Below are positions 1 to 6,328 of a stretch of DNA of 64,000 bases, piece by piece; position 1 is the stretch's first letter, and every line of letters starts with the position of its first letter. The DNA is taken from positions 30,758 to 94,757 of the forward strand of contig NZ_FQYP01000013.1 in the NCBI RefSeq assembly GCF_900141785.1, read 5' to 3'. The position numbers and the translations under genes were made by a program. A model generated the notes under the pieces. It saw only the letters and a list, made by a program, of their open reading frames with translations, was not told the DNA's origin and made no database searches. This DNA is from Aquimarina spongiae (GTDB lineage Bacteria; Bacteroidota; Bacteroidia; Flavobacteriales; Flavobacteriaceae).

Positions 1-86
1 AATAAAACTATGGTTTAAATGAAGTGAATCGCGAAAAATCATGTGGTTAAAACAAGGTAAGTTGATTTTAGAATCGGAAATGTTGC

Positions 87-300
87 TTTTTGTATCGATT
101 GACTGACTTAAATTTACTTTATTTACTAGTAACTAGTCTTGTGTTTCATCTTTTTGCTTTGATTTTAGCATTTTTTGATACATTTGTTCACGTTCTTCCA
201 TAATGGCACGTTGTTCAATTGTTTCTTTGTACATCTGCATAAGAGGCATTTTCTCAGCTTCTTTAATATTGTCAAATATTAATTTGATTGCATCATTTAG
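87..300. repeat. Direct repeat copy 1 (3' part of XRE gene plus flank)
   Basis: This stretch and 537-756 are similar over their whole length. Each covers the last 56 codons including stop of an XRE-type gene (168 nt in both copies) and the roughly 46-52 nt beyond the stop codon, including a TTTGTAT(C/T)GAT stretch and a run of ACTAGT-like bases. The 5' halves of the two genes are far less alike. Seen directly by comparing the two stretches. Confidence 0.75.
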
Positions 301-528
301 ATCGAATTTAACACCTGCTTTCTCATAATATGCAGTTTGAGTGTTTTTGTAAGATTTTTTATTATTATCAAGAAGCCTATTTACTGTTTCTATAGCTGTT
401 TTAGGGATTTTACGATCTCCTTGTTCCCAATTTTGGTAACCTCTTAGAGATAAACCGAGCTCTTCAGCCATTTTGGCTTGGGTAAATCTTAGTTTTTTTC
501 GGATTTCTTTGAGGTTTAAATTATTCAT
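133..528 (-). CDS. XRE-family helix-turn-helix regulator, copy 1
   Basis: Small DNA-binding protein of 131 residues. Residues about 6-55 form a Cro/C1-type helix-turn-helix (FTQAKMAEELGLSLRGYQNW, then a GDRKIP turn). Residues 77-131 form a charged, probably helical tail (LNDAIKLIFDNIKEAEKMP onward) shared almost exactly with the next gene upstream at 589-951. Such proteins are typical phage or mobile-element repressors, and a decayed integrase lies about 500 bp away. The target DNA is unknown. The tail may serve oligomerisation or partner binding; this is inference. It is not a known named regulator. Confidence 0.8.
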   Translation of the reverse strand: MNNLNLKEIRKKLRFTQAKMAEELGLSLRGYQNWEQGDRKIPKTAIETVNRLLDNNKKSYKNTQTAYYEKAGVKFDLNDAIKLIFDNIKEAEKMPLMQMYKETIEQRAIMEEREQMYQKMLKSKQKDETQD

Positions 529-536
529 TATTAAAA

Positions 537-756
537 TTTTGTATTGATCGACGGACTTAAACTTCTTTATATACTAGTACTATACTAACTAGCCTTGTGT
601 TTCATTTTGTTGTTTTGATTTTAACATTTTTTGATAAATACGTTCACGCTCTTCCATAATTGCGCGTTGTTCAATTGTTTCTTTGTACATCTGCATAAAA
701 GGGGTTTTCTCAGCTTCTTTAAGGTTATCAAAGATTAATTTAATAGCGTCATTTAA
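537..756. repeat. Direct repeat copy 2 (3' part of XRE gene plus flank)
   Basis: Second copy of the repeat at 87-300. It contains the C-terminal 56 codons including stop of the second XRE gene and its 3' flank. It points to tandem duplication of the gene, with the DNA-binding half later diverging or being replaced. Confidence 0.75.
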
Positions 757-951
757 TCCAAATACAGTTTTTTCAGAGCTATTGTTTTTACTTAATAGTT
801 TTTGTGCTTTTATCTCAATTTTACGAGGGATTTCACGCTCGCCATATACGTATTTTTGATAAGCACTCTTAGATATTTCCAGTAAATCAGCTATTTCTTG
901 CTGATTTTTACCTAAAATATTCTGGACTTCTTTTAATTGTAAGCTATTCAT
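589..951 (-). CDS. XRE-family helix-turn-helix regulator, copy 2
   Basis: Protein of 120 residues, paralogous to the gene at 133-528. The N-terminal helix-turn-helix (about residues 6-46; KNQQEIADLLEISKSAYQKY, then GEREIP) has diverged strongly. Residues 66-120 repeat the same LNDAIKLIFDN...MQMYKETIEQRAIMEERE tail. The two genes lie in the same direction 60 bp apart. Different DNA-recognition halves on a common tail suggest two regulators with separate operators but possibly the same partner or shared dimerisation; this is inference. Confidence 0.8.
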   Translation of the reverse strand: MNSLQLKEVQNILGKNQQEIADLLEISKSAYQKYVYGEREIPRKIEIKAQKLLSKNNSSEKTVFGLNDAIKLIFDNLKEAEKTPFMQMYKETIEQRAIMEERERIYQKMLKSKQQNETQG

Positions 952-1038
952 TGTAATTTTATTATAGAATTATTTGTGTTGGAATAAATCTGATTGAAGG
1001 TAAAAGCTTTATCCAATACTGAACCACTAGATAAGCAT

Positions 1039-1384
1039 ATTATTCTTCTAAGATTTCATAAAGATTATATCCTTATTTTGCTATCCGTTTTAACTCTTTA
1101 CAATAGCGCTCTAGTACTTTTTAGTACCTCTGGTGAATAGTTCTGTAATAGCTATCTTGCTTAAATCGCCGTTATTACTTCATTTTACCCATTGTTACAT
1201 TTCGAAAATATCAAGTCGTCATACAACTAAGCCTTGTTTAAGAAGTGACCACTTTTCATAAATATTTTGGCGCATCTCAGTCTTTAGTCTCACCACCACA
1301 ATAAATGCGAGGTTTACTGTATTGCTTTTTCAAAAGTGTTACTTTTGGTGTTACTTTGTTTATAAGATTGGTTAGTTTAGACAT
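1039..1384 (-). pseudogene. Decayed N-terminus of a Bacteroidota phage-type tyrosine integrase
   Basis: Reading the minus strand from an ATG at 1384 gives an intact start of 35 codons (MSKLTNLINKVTPKVTLLKK, then QYSKPRIYCGG) that ends in TGA at 1277-1279. Further downstream in another frame come pieces that fit the same protein class: YFRN...GKMK, a run around RTIHQRY, then KVLERYCKELKRIAK, stop, GYNLYEILEE. The order (KP.IY.GG, YYSFRNP.TGK, RYK, LL..GYNPY) is how many Bacteroidota integrases begin, from my knowledge of the family. At least five in-frame stops and one or two frameshifts separate the pieces, and the catalytic domain is absent. This is a remnant, not a gene. The family call is inference from short motifs. 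Confidence 0.5.
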
Positions 1385-1428
1385 TGGAAACTCCTATAAA
1401 ACTAGCCTTTAGCGTAATTAAATCTTAG

Positions 1429-1456
1429 AAAAAACCTCCGGTAATCAGCCGGAGGT
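1429..1456 (-). terminator. Intrinsic terminator after rpoD
   Basis: Perfect 8-bp inverted repeat ACCTCCGG / CCGGAGGT (1434-1441 and 1449-1456) with a 7-nt loop. On the minus strand it is followed by six T. It lies about 65 bp beyond the rpoD stop. Confidence 0.8.
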
Positions 1457-1519
1457 CATTCATCAATCAAAAAACGAACAGTTATGTTATAAAACTGTCT
1501 GTAGCCGCAATTTAGGAAT

Positions 1520-2383
1520 TTATCCTAAATAAGTCTTTAATATTTTACTTCTAGATGTATGTTTTAATCTACGAATTGCTTTTTCTTTAATTTGTCGGAC
1601 ACGTTCACGTGTTAAATCGAACGTCTCTCCAATTTCTTCTAGAGTCATTGGATGCTGATCTCCAAGACCAAAATACAGTCTAATTACATCCGCTTCTCTA
1701 GGTGTTAAGGTTTCCAAAGCACGCTCAATTTCTGTACGAAGTGATTCGTGCAATAGTGATCTATCGGGATTTGGAGATTCACCAGAATTTAATACATCAT
1801 AAAGGTTAGAATCTTCTCCTTCTACCAATGGTGCATCCATACTTACATGACGACCAGAATTCTTCATTGATTCTTTTACGTCATTGATAGTCATATCTAG
1901 TTCCTTCGCAATTTCCTCTGCACTTGGTGGGCGCTCATGTGATTGCTCCAAAAATGCATAGGTCTTATTGATCTTATTGATAGATCCAATTTTATTCAAA
2001 GGCAATCTTACAATACGAGATTGCTCTGCCAACGCTTGTAGAATCGACTGACGAATCCACCAAACCGCGTAAGAAATAAATTTAAATCCACGAGTTTCAT
2101 CAAAACGTTTAGCAGCTTTGATAAGACCAAGGTTTCCTTCGTTAATAAGGTCAGGAAGTGTTAATCCTTGATTTTGATATTGTTTAGCAACAGATACTAC
2201 GAATCTTAAATTGGCTTTTGTTAATTTTTCAAGTGCTCTCTCATCACCAGCTTTGATACGTTGTGCTAATTCCACCTCTTCATCAGCAGTAATCAAATCT
2301 ACCTTACCAATTTCCTGTAAATACTTATCTAGCGATGCAGTTTCACGATTCGTTACCTGCTTCGTAATTTTCAGCTGTCTCAT
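1520..2383 (-). CDS. rpoD: Primary sigma-70 factor RpoD/SigA
   Basis: Housekeeping sigma factor that directs RNA polymerase to most promoters. At 287 residues it is the short Bacteroidota form: there is no region 1.1 and no long non-conserved insert. Region 1.2 lies at about residues 15-50, and region 2 at about 52-122 with the -10 recognition helix around FKFISYAVWWIRQSI (100-114). Region 3 spans about 130-205. Region 4 spans about 218-285 with the -35 helix-turn-helix LTRERVRQIKEKAIRRL near 257. The gene is monocistronic with its own terminator downstream. The AUG start at 2383 fits the family's usual MRQLKIT beginning. Family assignment is secure. Confidence 0.98.
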   Translation of the reverse strand: MRQLKITKQVTNRETASLDKYLQEIGKVDLITADEEVELAQRIKAGDERALEKLTKANLRFVVSVAKQYQNQGLTLPDLINEGNLGLIKAAKRFDETRGFKFISYAVWWIRQSILQALAEQSRIVRLPLNKIGSINKINKTYAFLEQSHERPPSAEEIAKELDMTINDVKESMKNSGRHVSMDAPLVEGEDSNLYDVLNSGESPNPDRSLLHESLRTEIERALETLTPREADVIRLYFGLGDQHPMTLEEIGETFDLTRERVRQIKEKAIRRLKHTSRSKILKTYLG

Positions 2384-2613
2384 CTATGTTCTCTTGAAAT
2401 TTTGATTTATGAATAATTTAGGGCCTTTATTACTTATACGTAATATGTTACATAAATGTTACAAAAATGTTTAATTTTTATTTTTCCCCATCAATTATCA
2501 AAAGCTTAGTCGTTGACCTTTCCCTTTACTTACAGGGCTTTTGTACTTTATTTTAAGGATGTGAAAAAAGGAATTTATTTTTCAATTTTGTAATACTGCA
2601 ATGATTTTTAACC

Positions 2614-3930
2614 CTAGAATTGATAACAAAACCCGGTTTGTAACTGTATATATAATGGCTGGTAAGAGGTTCGGTTCTGACTCGCATCTTGCAATTGGTA
2701 TTTTACTAATGTGGTGATGCTCAAATAAATTTTGTTATAAATTGGATATTTGAAATTGGTCCCAAAATTAATGCTAAAGTTCGTTTTTTGAAGTTTGTCG
2801 TTGCTACCAAGAGAAGTATTAGTCATAGGGGATGAGAGTTTTATTTCACTGCTGTTTTGAATGACAAAACTCAATCCTCCAATAAATGAAGCTTGTACCT
2901 TTTTGTCTATAAAAAGATATCCTAACTCCATGGATATTTCGTGAAAACTAATTCTTTGTGAAAGGCTACTGTTAGTTGCTAAGGTATCAATACCGATATT
3001 AGGAGTAATGTCTTGAACGGTGGATGGGAATTGTAGAGGGGTAATATCTTTAACTTCATTTTTGATTGAGAAATGGTTGTAACCAATTCGCGAAGAAAGT
3101 CTTTTACTCAGGCCAGCATTGAAAATAATGCCAAATCCATTTCCAATGTCACCAGTATTCGAATTTTGATTCAAGTTGTCACTAATCAAAGATCCATCTG
3201 GGTTGAGATGATAGGTAGGTGCTAAATGAATTCCAATACTGTATTTTGGAGTGAAGGCTTTAGCACTCTTTATGGTATCAATAGGAATTATTTGATCCTC
3301 TGTTAGCAATGCTCCCTTAGGATAGTAAGATGCCAGTTTTGATTCTTGAGCCAGAATTGTGCTGAGTACATTATATTGGTTATTTGTGTTTGCTGAATTG
3401 GAACTTTTTCCTAAAGATGTTTCTGTGGTATTTTCTAAAATATGATTGTTGATGCTAGTTTTGTATTGAGTTATGTTGCTATTCTCAGGTTTCTCTATTT
3501 TTTTGTTGTTTGATAATGGCGTTGCAGCTTTAGTAGCTAAGGAATCAAAAGTAGTAGTATTAGGTGGTGTTTGGGTAACTCTAATGTTGTTTTGGGTTTC
3601 GGTAGGAGTGTTGAATTGTTTATTGTTGTGGTTTTCTGTTTCTAAAACAAGATCATCACAATCTGAAATTTCTTGTTCTTCTTGCAGGACAATTTGAAGA
3701 TGTTCAGGGGAGGGATTCAGAGGTTTTTTTTCATCCGATATATAAAAGAAAAGGATCGTCGCACCTAACACCAACATCGCTCCTGAAGCAATGATCCAAT
3801 AGGGAATCTTAAATTTTCCCTGCGGAGGTAATTCAGCTTCAATGTCCTCCCAGCTAAGTGAACTGGGAGCCGCTTCAAAGTTTTTTAACTTTTCGCTGAA
3901 AATTTTTCCTATATCTCTTTTATCGCTCAT
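2614..3930 (-). CDS. Membrane-anchored sigma partner with C-terminal outer-membrane barrel
   Basis: Protein of 438 residues whose start overlaps the end of the ECF sigma gene by 11 bp, so the two are probably translated together. Residues 1-42 are cytoplasmic-like and may bind sigma. Residues about 43-64 form one membrane helix. Residues about 65-225 are a low-complexity linker rich in Asn, Thr and Ser. Residues about 228-438 alternate polar and hydrophobic residues and end in ...CYQF, the terminal aromatic typical of outer-membrane beta-barrels. I infer an anti-sigma-like signal protein reaching from cytoplasm to outer membrane. Neither activity is proven by sequence, and the small barrel could instead sit in the periplasm. 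Confidence 0.75.
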   Translation of the reverse strand: MSDKRDIGKIFSEKLKNFEAAPSSLSWEDIEAELPPQGKFKIPYWIIASGAMLVLGATILFFYISDEKKPLNPSPEHLQIVLQEEQEISDCDDLVLETENHNNKQFNTPTETQNNIRVTQTPPNTTTFDSLATKAATPLSNNKKIEKPENSNITQYKTSINNHILENTTETSLGKSSNSANTNNQYNVLSTILAQESKLASYYPKGALLTEDQIIPIDTIKSAKAFTPKYSIGIHLAPTYHLNPDGSLISDNLNQNSNTGDIGNGFGIIFNAGLSKRLSSRIGYNHFSIKNEVKDITPLQFPSTVQDITPNIGIDTLATNSSLSQRISFHEISMELGYLFIDKKVQASFIGGLSFVIQNSSEIKLSSPMTNTSLGSNDKLQKTNFSINFGTNFKYPIYNKIYLSITTLVKYQLQDASQNRTSYQPLYIQLQTGFCYQF

Positions 3931-4477
3931 TACGTACTAGAATTTTTTTTTGGGGATTTCGCAAAGCAGTTATTTTTGTTTTTAGTAACACCTTAGCTCT
4001 ATGAAGGTTCGATTTTGATGTGCCTTCTGAAATATTGAGCATTGTAGCGATTTCTTTGTGTGAATAACTATCGAGTTCGTATAGACTAAACACTAATCGG
4101 TATTGGTCAGGTAATTCCTGTATAAAAATTAGTAATTCATCCAAACGAAAATCTACCATTTCGGGCTCTATTGTGGTATCTGCAACTCTGTTTTCATCAA
4201 TCTGTAATGCAGGTGTGCTAGACTTTTTATATTTATCGATAGCCTTGTTAATAGCTATACGTTTTACCCATCCATCAAAGGACCCCTTAAAATTATATTG
4301 GTTTATTTTTTTGAATATGGTAATGAAGGTATCCTGTAAATTATCCTCAGCTTCATTATAATTTTTGCAATATTTTAGACTCAAAGAGAAGAGCACATCC
4401 TTGTATAGGTGAAACAATTCACTCTGGGCGTTTCTATTATTTTTTTGACATTCTTTTATTAACTTTTTTATATTCAA
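3920..4477 (-). CDS. ECF-type RNA polymerase sigma factor
   Basis: Alternative sigma factor of 185 residues. Region 2 lies at about residues 8-80 (LFHLYKDVLFSLSLKYCKNY, and a -10 reading helix ending FDGWVKRIAINKAIDKYKK). Region 4 lies at about 118-172 (LPDQYRLVFSLYELDSYSHK, then EIATMLNISEGTSKSNLHRA). The typical target is an AAC-type -35 and a GTC-type -10. Such a bipartite motif lies about 70-95 bp upstream of this gene and again upstream of 4632-5687, suggesting autoregulation and one neighbouring target. The downstream overlapping gene probably controls it. Confidence 0.93.
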   Translation of the reverse strand: MNIKKLIKECQKNNRNAQSELFHLYKDVLFSLSLKYCKNYNEAEDNLQDTFITIFKKINQYNFKGSFDGWVKRIAINKAIDKYKKSSTPALQIDENRVADTTIEPEMVDFRLDELLIFIQELPDQYRLVFSLYELDSYSHKEIATMLNISEGTSKSNLHRAKVLLKTKITALRNPQKKILVRNER

Positions 4478-4543
4478 TGTACCTAGGCTTTACTAAGAAC
4501 TATGTCTTTTGTAATATATTTAAAATAAAGTATTTACTTGTTT

Positions 4544-4573
4544 TAAGACTGGGTAATAAAAAAAGGTTGCGTG
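4544..4573 (-). promoter_or_regulatory. ECF-type promoter of the sigma operon
   Basis: On the minus strand CACGCAACCTTTTT begins at 4573 and a GTCT box occupies 4549-4546, with 15 nt between AACC and GTCT. The same sequence and exact spacing recur at 5744-5715. AAC/GTC with about this spacing is the general ECF promoter layout (established). Assigning it to the adjacent sigma is inference. Confidence 0.65.
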
Positions 4574-4580
4574 AATATCT

Positions 4581-4622
4581 AAAATAAAAACAATCTTCTC
4601 CTTTATCAATAGGAGAAGATTG
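4581..4622 (-). terminator. Intrinsic terminator after the 4632-5687 lipoprotein gene
   Basis: Perfect 12-bp stem CAATCTTCTCCT / AGGAGAAGATTG (4591-4602 and 4611-4622) with an 8-nt loop. On the minus strand it is followed by a T-rich tract (4590-4581). It separates the lipoprotein transcript from the sigma promoter just beyond. Confidence 0.85.
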
Positions 4623-4631
4623 CTCAAGGAA

Positions 4632-5687
4632 CTAACGTTCATCATCGCTTTCACAGGCTTCAACAAATAATACAATTTTAATTATGTAGGTTTCATCATC
4701 TTGTTTATTGTTAACTTTTACATACACTATTTGGGGGTTAGTGATGTTTTGGTAACCCGAAGAGTCTATTGCATTTAAATCCTGTTCAGCAGATACACCA
4801 TCCTCAAAAAACATTAAGGATACGTTGGAGTTATTGGTAGTGTTTTGTTGTAAAGAGATGATACAATCTTTGTAATCATCTAAGATAAATGTAGCCTTGT
4901 CTTCTGTGTTTTCTTGTGGGCATTCTCTAAATTCTACATAGTTACATGAATTTGGAATACCACATTTTTTGGTAATGGTATAGCTTTGGTCTTCATTTGC
5001 GATTTCTATGCTTTCGTCAGTAATAGAGATCACTTTCCAATTAAAATTCCAATCTTCTATTATTTCCGAATTTCCCTCAAGATGAAGGTTAATGTGCAGT
5101 TCCTCTACTACAAATAATGCTATCCAGGAAATACGATATGCAGTGCCTTGATCATAGAAGACACCCGTGCCATCTTCATAAAAATCCATTACAGAATCAT
5201 TATATCTCTCATTTTCTGTAGACGAAGTTATTTGCCATATACAATTGGTTTCTTCCAATACACCTTCACAATATCTTATGATTTCTGACTCGATACAGCT
5301 TTCGATTGCTGTTTTTAACTCTTCGTTGTTGTTGATGGTAAAGGATGTACCATCTTCTAGTACGCTGGATATAGGATAGCTAAGTCCTATAGCACTATCG
5401 TCTTCGGTATTGTCCAAGGCTGCTATAAATTCTAAGTTATTTCGAATGATCTGGCTATCCACAATTTCAGATTCATCGTTGTAGCGATATACGTTGAAAG
5501 GATAAATAAAGGTAACGCACACGGCATCTTCGGATTCACTTTTAATTTCGGAGAAAATTTTCAAATCATCAAAAAGTTCTGAATTGGCATCTATTTTTCC
5601 AATATCGAATAATTCAAAAGGTTCATTGCTACAAGAAATTATCAAAATTGTTGTAGCTATAATACATAAGTTTCTAAGTTTCATCAT
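4632..5687 (-). CDS. Lipoprotein with lipocalin-like segment, probable ECF sigma target
   Basis: Secreted lipoprotein of 351 residues. The signal peptide MMKLRNLCIIATTILIISC ends in a lipobox with Cys19, followed by SNEP. The region around residues 140-245 (Cys-X-WQ, SVMDFYEDGTGVFYDQGTAY, later Cys) looks like the lipocalin-like fold found in many Bacteroidota lipoproteins. The flanking parts are rich in Asp, Glu and Cys. An ECF-type promoter identical in layout to that of the neighbouring sigma gene lies 28-57 bp upstream of the ATG, so it is probably in the same regulon. Function unknown. Confidence 0.85.
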   Translation of the reverse strand: MMKLRNLCIIATTILIISCSNEPFELFDIGKIDANSELFDDLKIFSEIKSESEDAVCVTFIYPFNVYRYNDESEIVDSQIIRNNLEFIAALDNTEDDSAIGLSYPISSVLEDGTSFTINNNEELKTAIESCIESEIIRYCEGVLEETNCIWQITSSTENERYNDSVMDFYEDGTGVFYDQGTAYRISWIALFVVEELHINLHLEGNSEIIEDWNFNWKVISITDESIEIANEDQSYTITKKCGIPNSCNYVEFRECPQENTEDKATFILDDYKDCIISLQQNTTNNSNVSLMFFEDGVSAEQDLNAIDSSGYQNITNPQIVYVKVNNKQDDETYIIKIVLFVEACESDDER

Positions 5688-5714
5688 AACCTTAAATTTC
5701 TTGGTGACATCTTA

Positions 5715-5744
5715 TTAGACAGATGGTTTTAAAAAGGTTGCGTG
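5715..5744 (-). promoter_or_regulatory. ECF-type promoter of the lipoprotein gene
   Basis: Minus strand CACGCAACCTTTTT from 5744 and GTCT at 5720-5717. The spacing is the same as in the copy at 4573-4544: AACC at positions 6-9 and GTCT at 25-28 of each copy. The 14-nt block is identical between the two while the spacer sequence differs, as expected for a selected promoter rather than a duplication. Confidence 0.65.
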
Positions 5745-5875
5745 GGTTATGGGTTTCTTTTGATTTTGGTAAGATAAAACCTTTGTGGGTTTGTTAAGTA
5801 TCTTATTATTAACGGGTTATTTTTTGCTGGAGAAGGTTAAATATCTATATTTAAATGTCTAAACAATTTTAAATT

Positions 5876-6262
5876 ATGAGAAAATTACACAAATTATCTA
5901 CAAAGTTCTTGTATAGGATAGGGAGTCCTATGGCAAGAATAATTCCTTTATTATTTATTTTTTGTTTGCTGTTTTCTAGTTGTTATACCTATAAAAACAT
6001 GGAAACTGCAGGGTATGAAATCAAGCCTAATAAAACGTACCGAATTACAACAGAAACATTAATCAAAAAAAAGATAAAGGTTATAGAGGTAACAAATTCT
6101 GAAATTGTAGGGAGGATAGACATGAAAAATGTTGTTATTCCTGTTTCAGAAATTCAAGAAATTAAATTGAGAAAATTCTCTTATTTTAAAAGCTTCGTAG
6201 TAGTACCAGCGACTTATGTTGCAGCCGGGATAGGACTTGTATATTCTGGGGTATATTATTAA
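5876..6262 (+). CDS. Small lipoprotein of unknown function
   Basis: Protein of 128 residues. A hydrophobic stretch at about 20-36 ends in a lipobox-like LFSSC (Cys36). About 60 residues of charged beta-rich sequence follow (KTYRITTETLIKKKIKVIEV), and a hydrophobic Gly/Ala-rich C-terminus (FVVVPATYVAAGIGLVYSGV) may be a second membrane-associated segment. The long N-terminus before the hydrophobic core leaves the start uncertain; the Met at residue 19 (ATG at 5930) is an alternative. It converges with pnp across a shared terminator. I do not recognise the family beyond short hypothetical flavobacterial lipoproteins. Confidence 0.75.
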   Translation: MRKLHKLSTKFLYRIGSPMARIIPLLFIFCLLFSSCYTYKNMETAGYEIKPNKTYRITTETLIKKKIKVIEVTNSEIVGRIDMKNVVIPVSEIQEIKLRKFSYFKSFVVVPATYVAAGIGLVYSGVYY

Positions 6263-6273
6263 ATCTTAGACAT

Positions 6274-6310
6274 AAAAAAAGTGTCTTCTTTTACTGAAGA
6301 CACTTTTTTT
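6274..6310. terminator. Bidirectional terminator between 5876-6262 and pnp
   Basis: A 15-bp stem AAAAAAAGTGTCTTC / GAAGACACTTTTTTT (6274-6288 and 6296-6310) with a 7-nt loop. T-runs lie on both strands, so it can serve both convergent genes. Confidence 0.85.
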
Positions 6311-6328
6311 ATGATTAATAGAAAGAAA

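Noticed and set aside
4559..5744. The repeated CACGCAACC block as a short mobile repeat
   Set aside because: Only two copies noticed, both at the same place relative to a start codon, and the register of a second box is kept; a promoter explains it better.
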